64,000 bases of DNA, from assembly GCF_004795035.1 (NCBI RefSeq), contig NZ_SSBK01000015.1, positions 1 to 64,000 of the forward strand, given 5' to 3'. The DNA comes from Streptomyces sp. A0958. Lineage in GTDB: Bacteria; Actinomycetota; Actinomycetes; Streptomycetales; Streptomycetaceae. The notes beneath the pieces were generated by a model, which searched no databases, was not told where the DNA came from, and worked only from the letters and a program-made list of their open reading frames with translations. Position numbers and translations under genes: made by a program. Within the stretch, counting starts at the first letter, position 1; the number at the start of each line of letters is the position of its first letter. Positions 6,347-15,492 of this stretch are shown one piece after another.

Positions 6347-8922
6347 CCGTCTGGAAGACCTCGATGCGCAACTTCTTCGCGCACAAGGGACGCATGGCGC
6401 TCTCCGCCGTCGCCGTCCTGCTGTCGGTGGCGTTCGTCTGCGGAACCCTCGTCTTCACCGACACCATGAACACCACGTTCGACAAGCTCTTCGCCGCGAC
6501 CTCGGCCGATGTCACCGTCAGCCCGAAGAAGGCCAAGGTCGACGACATACCCGAGAACGGCAAGCCGGAATCGCTGCCCGCCTCCGTCGTCGCCCGGGTC
6601 GAGAAGGCCGAAGGCGTGAAGAAGGCTGAGGGCGGCGTCTCCAGCTCGGCCGTCACCGTCGTGGACAGCCACAACAAGAACATGGGCTCCGAGACCGGCG
6701 CCCCGACCATCGCCGGCAGCTGGACGCAGAACGACCTGCGGTCCATGGAGATCACCTCCGGCCACGCCCCGCGCGGCCCGACCGAGGTCATGATCGACGC
6801 CGACACCGCCGACAAGCACCACCTCGAGATCGGTGACGAGCTGCGCACCATCGCGGCCACCGGCGACATCAAGGGGAAGATCACCGGCATCGTCGCCTTC
6901 AAGGTGACCAACCCGGGCGCTGCCATCGTCTACCTCGACACGGCCACCGCCCAGCGGCAGCTGCTCGGCAGCCCCGACGTCTTCTCGCACGTCTCCGTCA
7001 CCGCCGAACCCGGCGTCAGCGACGCCCAGCTGAAGCAGAACGTGGCCAAGGCGCTCGACGGCTCCGCCGCGTACAAGCTGCAGACCCAGAAGGAGGCGGC
7101 CGACGCCGACAAGGACTCCATGGGGTCGTTCCTCGACGTCATGAAGTACGCGATGCTCGGCTTCGCCGGGATCGCCTTCCTCGTCGGCATCTTCCTGATC
7201 GTCAACACCTTCTCGATGCTGGTCGCCCAGCGGACCCGCGAGATCGGGTTGATGCGGGCCATCGGCTCCAGCCGCGAACAGGTCAACCGGTCGGTGCTGC
7301 TGGAAGCGGTGCTCCTGGGCGTCATCGGATCGATCCTCGGCGTCGGCGCCGGGATCGGGCTCGCCGTCGGCCTGATGAAGGTCATGGGCGCCATCGGCAT
7401 GGAGCTGTCCACCGGGGACCTCACCATCTCCTGGACGACCCCGGTGGTCGGCCTCGCGCTCGGCGTCATCGTCACCGTCCTCGCCGCCTACATCCCCGCC
7501 CGCCGGGCCGGCAAGGTCTCGCCCATGGCCGCCCTGCGCGACGCCGGAACCCCGGCCGACGCCAGGTCCGGATGGGTCAGGGCCGGTATCGGCCTGGTCG
7601 TCACCGGCGCCGGCGTCGCGGCCCTGTGGTGGACGACGCAGGTCGACAAGGCGAGCGACGGCTCCGCCTTCCTCGGGCTCGGCGTGGTCCTCAGCCTCAT
7701 CGGCTTCATCATCATCGGCCCGCTGCTCGCCGGGGTCGTCGTACGGGCCCTCAGCGCCGTACTCCTGCGGTTCTTCGGCCCGGTCGGCCGCCTCGCCGAG
7801 CGCAACGCGCTGCGCAACCCGCGCCGCACCGGCGCGACCGGCGCGGCCCTGATGATCGGCCTGGCCCTGGTGGCCTGCCTGTCCGTGGTCGGCTCCTCCA
7901 TGGTCGCCTCGGCCACCGACGAGCTGGACAAGTCGGTCGGCGCGGACTTCATCGTGCAGTCGGCCAACGGCCGGCTCATCGTCCCGCAGGCCGCCGAGGC
8001 GCTGGCCGCCGCTCCCGGCATCGACCACCTCACGCACTACAAGGTCCTCTCCGCCTCGCTCACCGGCCCCGACGGCAAGAGGGAGGACGAGCACGTCACG
8101 GCGGCCGACCCGACGTACCAGCAGGACGTGCGGCGCGAGGTCCTCTCCGGTGATCTGGGGAAGGCGTACGGCAAGGACGCCATGTCGGTCGGCAGCGACT
8201 ACGCCACCGCGCACCACATCAAGGTCGGGGACACGATCACCGTCGCGTTCAAGTCGGGCGGCGAGGCGAAGCTGAAGGTCGCGGCGATCACCTCGGACGA
8301 CACGAGCCTCGACCAGGGCGCGATGTACATGAGCATCGCGACCGCCCAGCGGCACGTCTCGGCCGACAAGATGCCGCAGAACATGATGATGTTCGCCAAG
8401 GCGAAGGACGGCGACGAGAAGGCGGCCTACGCGGCGCTCAAGACCGCGATCGTGAAGTACCCGCAGTACAAGGTGCAGAACCAGGCCGACTTCAAGCAGG
8501 ACCTGAAGGACCAGATCGGCCAGCTCCTGAACGTCGTGTACGGCCTGCTCGCCCTGGCGATCATCGTCGCGGTCCTCGGAGTGGTGAACACCCTGGCACT
8601 CTCGGTCGTCGAGCGGACCCGTGAGATCGGCCTGATGCGCGCCATCGGCCTCTCCCGCCGCCAGCTGCGCCGGATGATCCGGCTGGAGTCCGTGGTCATC
8701 GCCCTGTTCGGCGCCCTGCTCGGCCTCGGCCTGGGCATGGGCTGGGGCACCTCGGCCCAGAAGCTGCTTGCGCTGGAGGGCCTGGGGGTCCTGGAGATCC
8801 CGTGGCCGACCATCGGCACGGTGTTCGTCGCCTCCGCCTTCGTCGGCCTGTTCGCCGCGCTGGTCCCGGCCTTCCGGGCCGGCCGGATGAACGTCCTGAA
8901 CGCTATCGCCACGGACGGGTGA
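6343..8922 (+). CDS. FtsX-like ABC permease, MacB type
   Basis: 859 residues. It has an N-terminal helix (about 15-40) followed by a large extracytoplasmic MacB core domain, then three membrane helices with the REIGLMRAIGSSR motif (about 300). A second extracellular domain and a second FtsX block (REIGLMRAIGLSR near 765) follow, with helices to the C-terminus. This is the double-FtsX layout of actinobacterial MacB homologues. It overlaps the ATPase gene by 4 bp and is followed by a strong terminator. A paralogous pair lies at 39735-43098. These systems usually transduce mechanical work to periplasmic substrates rather than form a classical pore. Confidence 0.9.
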   Translation: MTVWKTSMRNFFAHKGRMALSAVAVLLSVAFVCGTLVFTDTMNTTFDKLFAATSADVTVSPKKAKVDDIPENGKPESLPASVVARVEKAEGVKKAEGGVSSSAVTVVDSHNKNMGSETGAPTIAGSWTQNDLRSMEITSGHAPRGPTEVMIDADTADKHHLEIGDELRTIAATGDIKGKITGIVAFKVTNPGAAIVYLDTATAQRQLLGSPDVFSHVSVTAEPGVSDAQLKQNVAKALDGSAAYKLQTQKEAADADKDSMGSFLDVMKYAMLGFAGIAFLVGIFLIVNTFSMLVAQRTREIGLMRAIGSSREQVNRSVLLEAVLLGVIGSILGVGAGIGLAVGLMKVMGAIGMELSTGDLTISWTTPVVGLALGVIVTVLAAYIPARRAGKVSPMAALRDAGTPADARSGWVRAGIGLVVTGAGVAALWWTTQVDKASDGSAFLGLGVVLSLIGFIIIGPLLAGVVVRALSAVLLRFFGPVGRLAERNALRNPRRTGATGAALMIGLALVACLSVVGSSMVASATDELDKSVGADFIVQSANGRLIVPQAAEALAAAPGIDHLTHYKVLSASLTGPDGKREDEHVTAADPTYQQDVRREVLSGDLGKAYGKDAMSVGSDYATAHHIKVGDTITVAFKSGGEAKLKVAAITSDDTSLDQGAMYMSIATAQRHVSADKMPQNMMMFAKAKDGDEKAAYAALKTAIVKYPQYKVQNQADFKQDLKDQIGQLLNVVYGLLALAIIVAVLGVVNTLALSVVERTREIGLMRAIGLSRRQLRRMIRLESVVIALFGALLGLGLGMGWGTSAQKLLALEGLGVLEIPWPTIGTVFVASAFVGLFAALVPAFRAGRMNVLNAIATDG

Positions 8923-8946
8923 GGCGGGCGCCCGTGGACTGACGGT

Positions 8947-8986
8947 TCCGGCCCCGGGGCGTTCCTCCGAACGCCCCGGGGCCGGA
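8947..8986 (+). terminator. Intrinsic terminator after ABC operon
   Basis: An 18-bp perfect stem (8947-8964 with 8969-8986) has a 4-nt loop, 24 bp downstream of the permease stop. Confidence 0.9.
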
Positions 8987-9050
8987 CCGCGTGCGGAGCC
9001 GGGGCACGTCCGGGGCCCCTGTCGCGCAAGCGGCTGTCGGTCCGGAGTCG

Positions 9051-9056
9051 TACGCT
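9051..9056 (+). promoter_or_regulatory. Candidate -10 box for mfd
   Basis: TACGCT lies 114 bp before the mfd start. No good -35 is seen at the standard distance, so the call rests on the -10 alone. Confidence 0.3.
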
Positions 9057-9169
9057 TGGAACCCCGGCCCGTGCTACGTGTCGGGCCCTTCGCGTTGTCG
9101 CCGAGGCGACGCGCCCTGGCGGCAGCCGGCCGTCAGAGCCCACTCTCACCACCCGGACGGAAGCCCTTC

Positions 9170-12100
9170 ATGAGCCTGCACGGTCTGCTGGATGTCGTCG
9201 TACGTGACCCGGCGCTCGACGAAGCGGTGAAGGCCGCCGGTGACGGCCACCGGATGCACATCGACCTGGTGGGCCCACCGGCCGCGCGGCCCTTCGCCGT
9301 GGCGGCGCTGGCCCGGGACACCGGCCGGACCGTGCTCGCCGTCACCGCGACCGGACGGGAGGCGGAGGACCTGGCGGCCGCGCTGCGCACCATGCTGCCG
9401 CCGGACACGATCGCGGAGTTCCCGTCCTGGGAGACCCTGCCGCACGAGCGGCTGTCGCCCCGCTCCGACACCGTGGGCCGCCGGCTGGCCGTGCTGCGGC
9501 GCCTCGCGCACCCGCGTGTGGACGACCCGGAGACCGGGCCGGTCTCGGTCGTCGTCGCGCCGATCCGTTCCGTGCTCCAGCCGCAGGTCAAGGGGCTCGC
9601 CGACCTGGAGCCCGTATCGCTGCGGACCGGGCAGAGCGCGGACCTCGGGGAGATCGTGGAGGCGCTGGCGGCAGCCGCGTACGCCCGGGTCGAACTGGTC
9701 GAGAAGCGCGGCGAGTTCGCGGTGCGCGGCGGCATCCTGGACGTGTTCCCGCCGACCGAGGAGCACCCCCTGCGGGTGGAGTTCTGGGGCGACGACGTCG
9801 AGGAGATCCGTTACTTCAAGATCGCCGACCAGCGGTCGCTGGAGGTCGCCGAGCACGGTCTGTGGGCGCCGCCCTGCCGCGAGCTGCTGCTGACCGACCA
9901 GGTGCGCGAGCGGGCCGCCGCGCTCGCCGAGGCCCACCCCGAGTTGGGCGAACTCCTCCACAAGATCGCCGAGGGCATCGCGGTGGAGGGCATGGAGTCC
10001 CTGGCCCCGGTCCTCGTGGACGACATGGAACTGCTGCTCGACGTGCTGCCCGAGGGCGCGATGGCCGTGGTGTGCGACCCGGAGCGGGTCCGGACCCGGG
10101 CCGCCGACCTGGTCGCCACCAGCCAGGAGTTCCTGCAGGCGTCCTGGGCGGCGTCGGCGGGCGGCGGCGAGGCCCCGATCGATGTCGGCGCGGCCTCGCT
10201 GCGGGGCATCGCGGACGTCCGCGACCGGGCCCGTGACCTGAACATGATGTGGTGGTCGATCTCCCCGTTCGCCGCCGACGCGGAGCTGGACGCGGACACG
10301 CTGGCGCTCGGGATGCAGGCTCCGGAGACGTACCGGGGGGACACCGCGCGCGCCTTCGCCGACACCAAGGGCCGGCTGGCCGACGGCTGGCGCACGGTGT
10401 ACGTCACCGAGGGCCAGGGGCTCGCCTCCCGTACCGTCGAGATGCTGGGCGGCGAGGGGATCGCGGCCCGGCTGGACCCGGACCTGGGGGAGATCTCCCC
10501 GTCCGTCGTGCACGTCTCCTGCGGGGCCATCGACCACGGCTTCGTCCACCCCGGGCTGAAGCTCGCCGTCCTCACCGAGACGGACCTCACCGGGCAGCGC
10601 ACCGCCACCAAGGACCTGGGCCGGATGCCGGTCCGGCGCCGCAAGACCATCGACCCGCTGACGCTGGAGACGGGCGACTACATCGTCCACGAGCAGCACG
10701 GCGTGGGCCGCTACATCGAGATGGTGCAGCGCACGGTCCAGGGCGCCACCCGCGAGTACCTGCTCGTCGAGTACGCCCCCGCCAAGCGCGGCCAGCCCGG
10801 CGACCGGCTGTACATCCCGACGGACCAGCTGGAGCAGGTCACCAAGTACGTCGGCGGCGAGGCCCCGACCCTGCACCGGCTCGGCGGCGCCGACTGGACC
10901 AAGACGAAGGCGCGCGCCAAGAAGGCCGTCAAGGAGATCGCCGCCGACCTGATCAAGCTGTACTCGGCCCGGATGGCGGCCCCCGGCCATGTCTTCGGCC
11001 CGGACACGCCCTGGCAGCGCGAGCTGGAGGACGCCTTCCCGTACGCGGAGACGCCCGACCAGCTCACGACGATCGCCGAGGTCAAGGAGGACATGGAGAA
11101 GTCGGTCCCCATGGACCGGCTGATCTGCGGCGACGTCGGCTACGGCAAGACGGAGATCGCGGTCCGGGCGGCGTTCAAGGCGGTCCAGGACGGCAAGCAG
11201 GTCGCCGTCCTCGTCCCCACCACGCTCCTGGTCCAGCAGCACTACGGCACGTTCACCGAGCGCTATTCCCAGTTCCCCGTCAACGTACGGGCGCTGAGCC
11301 GCTTCCAGTCGGACTCCGAGTCCAAGGCGACCCTCGAAGGGCTCCGGGAGGGCTCGGTCGACCTGGTCATCGGCACCCACCGCCTCTTCTCGTCCGAGAC
11401 GAAGTTCAAGGACCTGGGCCTGGTCATCGTGGACGAGGAGCAGCGCTTCGGCGTCGAGCACAAGGAGCAGCTGAAGAAGCTCCGCGCCAACGTGGACGTC
11501 CTGACCATGTCCGCGACGCCCATCCCCCGTACGCTCGAAATGGCGGTGACCGGCATCCGCGAGATGTCGACCATCACCACCCCGCCGGAGGAGCGCCACC
11601 CGGTCCTCACCTTCGTCGGCCCGTACGAGGAGAAGCAGATCGGCGCCGCCATCCGGCGTGAACTGCTGCGCGAGGGCCAGGCGTTCTACATCCACAACCG
11701 GGTCGAGTCGATCGACCGCGCCGCCGCCCGCCTCCGCGAGATCGTCCCGGAGGCCCGTATCGCCACGGCACACGGCCAGATGTCGGAACAGGCCCTGGAG
11801 CAGGTGGTGGTGGACTTCTGGGAGAAGAAGTTCGACGTGCTGGTCTCCACGACGATCGTGGAATCCGGCATCGACATCTCCAACGCCAACACCCTGATCG
11901 TGGAACGCGGCGACAACTTCGGCCTCTCCCAGCTCCACCAGCTGCGCGGCCGCGTAGGCCGTGGCCGCGACCGTGGCTACGCCTACTTCCTCTACCCCCC
12001 GGAGAAGCCCCTGACGGAGACCGCCCACGAGCGCCTGGCCACGATCGCCCAGCACACCGAGATGGGCGCGGGCATGTACGTGGCCATGAAGGACCTGGAG

Positions 12101-12700
12101 ATCCGCGGCGCGGGCAACCTCCTGGGCGGCGAGCAGTCCGGCCACATCGCGGGCGTCGGCTTCGACCTGTACGTACGCATGGTGGGCGAGGCGGTCGCGG
12201 ACTACCGGGCGTCCCTGGAGGGCGGCGTGGAGGAGGAGCCGCCGCTGGAGGTCAAGATCGAGCTCCCGGTCGACGCGCACGTCCCGCACGACTACGCCCC
12301 CGGCGAGCGGCTGCGCCTCCAGGCGTACCGGGCCATCGCGTCGGCGACCTCGGAGGACGACATCAAGGCGGTCCGCGAGGAGCTGACCGACCGCTACGGC
12401 AAGCTCCCGGAGCCGGTCGAGAACCTCCTCCTGGTGGCCGGCCTGCGCATGCTGGCCCGCGCCTGCGGGGTCGGCGACATCGTGCTCCAGGGGCCGAACA
12501 TCCGGTTCGCGCCGGTGGAGCTGCGCGAGTCGCAGGAGCTGCGGCTGAAGCGGCTGTACCCGAAGACGGTGATCAAGCCCGCCCTGCACCAGATCCTGGT
12601 CCCGCGCCCGACGACGGGCAAGATCGGCGGCAAGCCGGTGGTGGGACGCGAACTGCTGGCGTGGACGGGGGAGTTCCTGACGACGATCCTGGGGTCGTGA
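9170..12700 (+). CDS. mfd: Transcription-repair coupling factor Mfd
   Basis: 1176 residues, the normal Mfd length. In order: a UvrB-homology module (1-about 300), the RNA polymerase-interacting/CarD-like domain (near 505-570, DYIVHEQHGVGRY), then a RecG-like translocase with Walker A GDVGYGKTE (about 654-662), DEEQ box (about 755) and helicase motif VI in QLRGRVGRGRDRGYAY. A TRCF C-terminal regulatory domain ends the protein. Mfd removes RNA polymerase stalled at lesions and recruits UvrA. The ATG at 9170 is chosen because the family begins MSLHGLL-like in streptomycetes; earlier in-frame codons (from 9056) overlap the promoter. It is transcribed alone. Confidence 0.97.
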   Translation: MSLHGLLDVVVRDPALDEAVKAAGDGHRMHIDLVGPPAARPFAVAALARDTGRTVLAVTATGREAEDLAAALRTMLPPDTIAEFPSWETLPHERLSPRSDTVGRRLAVLRRLAHPRVDDPETGPVSVVVAPIRSVLQPQVKGLADLEPVSLRTGQSADLGEIVEALAAAAYARVELVEKRGEFAVRGGILDVFPPTEEHPLRVEFWGDDVEEIRYFKIADQRSLEVAEHGLWAPPCRELLLTDQVRERAAALAEAHPELGELLHKIAEGIAVEGMESLAPVLVDDMELLLDVLPEGAMAVVCDPERVRTRAADLVATSQEFLQASWAASAGGGEAPIDVGAASLRGIADVRDRARDLNMMWWSISPFAADAELDADTLALGMQAPETYRGDTARAFADTKGRLADGWRTVYVTEGQGLASRTVEMLGGEGIAARLDPDLGEISPSVVHVSCGAIDHGFVHPGLKLAVLTETDLTGQRTATKDLGRMPVRRRKTIDPLTLETGDYIVHEQHGVGRYIEMVQRTVQGATREYLLVEYAPAKRGQPGDRLYIPTDQLEQVTKYVGGEAPTLHRLGGADWTKTKARAKKAVKEIAADLIKLYSARMAAPGHVFGPDTPWQRELEDAFPYAETPDQLTTIAEVKEDMEKSVPMDRLICGDVGYGKTEIAVRAAFKAVQDGKQVAVLVPTTLLVQQHYGTFTERYSQFPVNVRALSRFQSDSESKATLEGLREGSVDLVIGTHRLFSSETKFKDLGLVIVDEEQRFGVEHKEQLKKLRANVDVLTMSATPIPRTLEMAVTGIREMSTITTPPEERHPVLTFVGPYEEKQIGAAIRRELLREGQAFYIHNRVESIDRAAARLREIVPEARIATAHGQMSEQALEQVVVDFWEKKFDVLVSTTIVESGIDISNANTLIVERGDNFGLSQLHQLRGRVGRGRDRGYAYFLYPPEKPLTETAHERLATIAQHTEMGAGMYVAMKDLEIRGAGNLLGGEQSGHIAGVGFDLYVRMVGEAVADYRASLEGGVEEEPPLEVKIELPVDAHVPHDYAPGERLRLQAYRAIASATSEDDIKAVREELTDRYGKLPEPVENLLLVAGLRMLARACGVGDIVLQGPNIRFAPVELRESQELRLKRLYPKTVIKPALHQILVPRPTTGKIGGKPVVGRELLAWTGEFLTTILGS

Positions 12701-12740
12701 GGCGGGACGAACGGGCGGTTGCCGGAGTCCACGACGATTA

Positions 12741-12780
12741 TGAGAGTTGACTCTCACAATATGTGAGAGGATGCTCTCAC
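12741..12780 (+). promoter_or_regulatory. Tandem operators and promoter of the ArsR-type regulator
   Basis: Two copies of TGAGAG-N4-CTCTCA (12741-12756 and 12764-12779) lie 23 bp apart. The inner arms also pair as CTCTCAC-N5-GTGAGAG. TTGACT (12747-12752) could be a -35 with GATGCT (12770-12775) as -10, which would put the transcription start at or near the ATG at 12784. Binding by the regulator encoded immediately downstream is inferred. Confidence 0.65.
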
Positions 12781-12783
12781 GTC

Positions 12784-13458
12784 ATGGACTCCAGCAACCG
12801 CATGGGCGACCTCGAAATCACCGACCCGCAGGCGATGCGGGCCCTGGCGCACCCGGTGCGCCTCGCGATCCTCGACCGCCTGCGCCGCAACGGCCCGGCG
12901 ACCGCGACCGAGCTGGCACCGGACGTGGGGGCGACCCCCTCGGTGACCAGCTGGCACCTGCGCCACCTCGCGACATTCGGCCTGGTCCGGGACAGCACGC
13001 CCGGCCCCGACCGCCGCAGTCGGCGGTGGGAGGCGGTGGCGCGCGGCTTCCGCTTCGAGCCGTCGCAGGACCCGGCGGACGACAAGAGCCGGTCGGCCGC
13101 GCGCGAACTCTCGCGCCAGATGTTCCTGCGCTACGCGGACCTCCCGGCCCGCTGGGCCGCCGAGGTCGAGCCCGGACTCGACCCGACGTGGCGCGCGGCG
13201 GCAGGCCTGGCCAACACCCGGGTCACGGTGACGGCCGAGGAACTTGCCGCGATCCAGGACGGGATCGAGCGTGTGCTCGCCCCATATGCCACCCGCGACC
13301 CGGCCGACCACCCCGAGGACGGCCGGGGTGTGGTCCTGCTGCGGTACGTGCTGCCGGAAGGCGGCGAGGACGACGGGGGGAACGGGGGCGACGGGAACGG
13401 CGGGAAGGGCGACGGCGATGGCGGCGGCGAGGAGCGGGCGGCGGGGCGGACGTCGTGA
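12784..13458 (+). CDS. ArsR/HTH_20-type transcriptional regulator
   Basis: 224 residues. The winged helix-turn-helix is at about residues 12-80: ALAHPVRLAILDRLRRNGPA, then VTSWHLRHLATFGLV, typical of ArsR-like regulators that control MFS exporters. The C-terminal 40 residues are a low-complexity Gly/Asp/Asn tail. ATG 12784 is used; a GAGAGG sequence 13 nt upstream is too far for an ideal ribosome site, so the transcript may be nearly leaderless. The stop overlaps the MFS start (GTGA, 13455-13458). Two palindromic operators sit immediately upstream, so autoregulation is likely. Confidence 0.83.
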   Translation: MDSSNRMGDLEITDPQAMRALAHPVRLAILDRLRRNGPATATELAPDVGATPSVTSWHLRHLATFGLVRDSTPGPDRRSRRWEAVARGFRFEPSQDPADDKSRSAARELSRQMFLRYADLPARWAAEVEPGLDPTWRAAAGLANTRVTVTAEELAAIQDGIERVLAPYATRDPADHPEDGRGVVLLRYVLPEGGEDDGGNGGDGNGGKGDGDGGGEERAAGRTS

Positions 13459-15392
13459 GCGGCGCGGAGCGGGCGGCCGAGCAGTCGCCGCCCGCGATAC
13501 CGGTGTCCCTGTGGCGGGACGGGCGCTTCACCCGCTTCTGGGCCGGGAACTCGATCTCGCAGTTCGGCGACCGGATCACGGAACTGGCCCTGCCTTTGAT
13601 CGCGGTCGGCGCCCTGGACGCGTCGGCCAACCAGGTGGCATGGCTGACCGCGCTCGTCTGGGCGCCCAACCTGCTCGGGATCTTCCTGGGCGCGTGGGTC
13701 GATCAGCACACTCGTAAACGCCGCCTGATGGTCGTCGCGGACCTCGTACGCGCGGCGGTCCTGCTGAGCCTGCCGGTGGCGTACGTCCTGGGGGCGGTGA
13801 CATCGCCGCAGCTGTACGTCGTGGCGATCCTGGCGGGCGCGGGCGGGGTGCTGTTCAACACTGCCTATCCGCCATTCTTCGTACGGCTCGTGCCGCGCGC
13901 GTCCTACGTGGACGCGAACAGCAAGATCGGCGCGAGCCGTTCGGTCTCCCAGGTGGCCGGTCCGGCGATCGGCGGCGCGCTGATCCAGGCGCTGACCGCA
14001 CCCCTCGCCATCGTGGTGGACGCGCTGACGTTCCTGGCGTCGGCGGTGCTGATCGGCCGCATCCCGGTCGAGGAGGCGGCAACCGCTGATGCGCCATCTC
14101 CACTGCTGCGGCGGGCCCGCGAGGGCCTGGCGTTCGTGGTGCGCCACCCGGTGCTGCGGGCCGCCCTCGGCTGCGCGACGACGGTCAACTTCTTCACGTT
14201 CGTCGCGGGCAGCGGCCTGCTCGTCCTGTTCGCCACGCGCAGCCTCGGCCTGTCGGCCGGCGCGATCGGCCTCGCTCTGGGCATCGGTGCGACCGGCGCC
14301 CTGCTCGGTGCGGTGTGCGCCCCGCGCATCTCGCGCCGACTGGGCGTGGGCCGGGGCATCCTCGTGGGCGCCGTCCTGTTCCCGGCCCCGATCGCCCTCG
14401 CCGCCGCCGCGAACGGCCCCCTCTGGCTCCGCGCCACCGCGCTGGCCGGCGCGGAGTTCCTGTCGGGCTTCGGCGTCATGCTGTTCGACGTCAACCTCAA
14501 CTCCCTCCAGGCGGCGGTGATCCCGGACCACCTGCGCAGCCGCGTCGCGGGCGCGTTCGGCACGATCAATTACGGGGTACGCCCACTGGGTGCCGTGGCC
14601 GGCGGCGCCCTGGCCACCCTCTTCGGGTTGCGCCCCACCCTCCTGGTCGCAGCAGTGGGCGGATGCCTGTCCCTGCTGTGGCTCCTGCCGTCACCGATTC
14701 CGGGGATTCGGGCGCTGGGGACGGAGGCGGTGGGGGGAGAGAACGCGGTGCGGGGAGAACGCGGTGTGGGGAGGCCGACACTGAACTCGCGGCCGGACGG
14801 CACGCCGAGGCAGGCTGTTGTCGTGCCGGTGAGGGCGGCGGAGGAGAAGTACATGGGTAACGAATGGACCAGCACCTCGACGCCCTACCTCGCCGCGCCC
14901 TCGGGCGCTCAGGGGGACACCTGGGCGGCCGAGGCCGCAGCCGAGGGGCGGCGGGGTAGCCAGCGCATCGTCCAGGCGGGTGAAGTGGTGGCCCCGGCAG
15001 CGGTGGCGGAGCTGCTGGGAGTACCGGCCGGGGGGACTGTCGTCGCTCGGCGCAGGATCATGTATCTCGACGGCGAACCGTGCGAGTTGACGGACACGTA
15101 CTACCCCTTGGACATCGCGAGCGGCACCGGCCTGGCCGGTACGGCAAAGATCCCGGGCGGGGCGGTCAGGCTCCTGGCGGAGCTGGGTCATGCCGGTGCG
15201 CGCGCGTGCGAAGAGGTGACCGCCCGGTCGGCCACCGGGCACGAGGCCGAGCAGTTGCGGCTGACGGCGGGCGATCCCGTACTGCAACTGACGCGGCTCA
15301 CCCTGGACGCAGCGGACCGGCCCGTTCAGGTCGACGTCATGGCCATGCCCCCGCGACGCCAGAAGCTGCGCTACGAGATCAGGATCGGATGA
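13455..15392 (+). CDS. MFS transporter fused in frame to a GntR-type UTRA domain
   Basis: 645 residues if read as one protein. Residues 8-425 are a 12-helix MFS exporter of the enterobactin/macrolide-efflux type (RFWAGNSISQFGDRITELAL near the start). Residues 426-466 are a linker encoded by GC-rich near-repeats. Residues 467-645 form a UTRA ligand-binding domain, such as follows the HTH in GntR/HutC regulators, here without an HTH. No stop separates the two parts. However, an ATG at 14853 in the same frame has a good GAGGAG ribosome site, and free-standing UTRA proteins starting MGNEW are common in Streptomyces. It may therefore be a recent fusion, or the UTRA protein may also be made separately. 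The start GTG overlaps the ArsR stop. Confidence 0.75.
   Translation: MSGAERAAEQSPPAIPVSLWRDGRFTRFWAGNSISQFGDRITELALPLIAVGALDASANQVAWLTALVWAPNLLGIFLGAWVDQHTRKRRLMVVADLVRAAVLLSLPVAYVLGAVTSPQLYVVAILAGAGGVLFNTAYPPFFVRLVPRASYVDANSKIGASRSVSQVAGPAIGGALIQALTAPLAIVVDALTFLASAVLIGRIPVEEAATADAPSPLLRRAREGLAFVVRHPVLRAALGCATTVNFFTFVAGSGLLVLFATRSLGLSAGAIGLALGIGATGALLGAVCAPRISRRLGVGRGILVGAVLFPAPIALAAAANGPLWLRATALAGAEFLSGFGVMLFDVNLNSLQAAVIPDHLRSRVAGAFGTINYGVRPLGAVAGGALATLFGLRPTLLVAAVGGCLSLLWLLPSPIPGIRALGTEAVGGENAVRGERGVGRPTLNSRPDGTPRQAVVVPVRAAEEKYMGNEWTSTSTPYLAAPSGAQGDTWAAEAAAEGRRGSQRIVQAGEVVAPAAVAELLGVPAGGTVVARRRIMYLDGEPCELTDTYYPLDIASGTGLAGTAKIPGGAVRLLAELGHAGARACEEVTARSATGHEAEQLRLTAGDPVLQLTRLTLDAADRPVQVDVMAMPPRRQKLRYEIRIG
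14841..14855 (+). promoter_or_regulatory. Internal ribosome-binding site and start for the UTRA protein
   Basis: GAGGAG (14841-14846) lies 6 nt before the ATG at 14853, in frame with the MFS. Translation from here would give a 179-residue UTRA-only protein ending at 15392. Confidence 0.6.
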
Positions 15393-15451
15393 CTGTGCCC
15401 ACCCAGGGTCAGTACCAGGCGCTGCGACTGCCCGAGTTCACGGCCGAGTAG
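15389..15451 (+). CDS. 20-codon ORF coupled to the UTRA gene
   Basis: A 20-residue reading frame begins in an ATGA overlap with the UTRA stop (15389-15392) and ends at TAG 15449-15451, just before the terminator. It could be a real leader-like peptide or the remnant of a longer gene. No family is recognised. Confidence 0.25.
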   Translation: MTVPTQGQYQALRLPEFTAE

Positions 15452-15459
15452 GGCCTCGT

Positions 15460-15492
15460 GGGCGGGGCGTTCCGACCGGTTACGCCCCGCCC
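15460..15492. terminator. Bidirectional terminator
   Basis: An 11-bp perfect stem (GGGCGGGGCGT at 15460-15470 with 15482-15492) has an 11-nt loop between convergent genes. The loop contains the end of the TetR stop codon. Confidence 0.8.

Noticed and set aside
6244..8355. 703-codon minus-strand frame opposite the MacB-type permease
   Set aside because: Low-complexity Gly/Asp/Arg translation typical of antisense frames in 72 percent GC DNA; the permease is intact.
9146..12757. 1203-codon open frame antisense to mfd
   Set aside because: Composition is the complement of mfd codons (high Val/Arg/Leu/Gly/Asp), with no domain; mfd is unmistakable on the plus strand.
12747..13454. N-terminal extension of the MFS-UTRA protein through the ArsR gene
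   Set aside because: That stretch is Arg/Gly/Pro-rich antisense-like reading in a different frame from a clear ArsR-type regulator; the GTGA overlap at 13455 gives the natural start.
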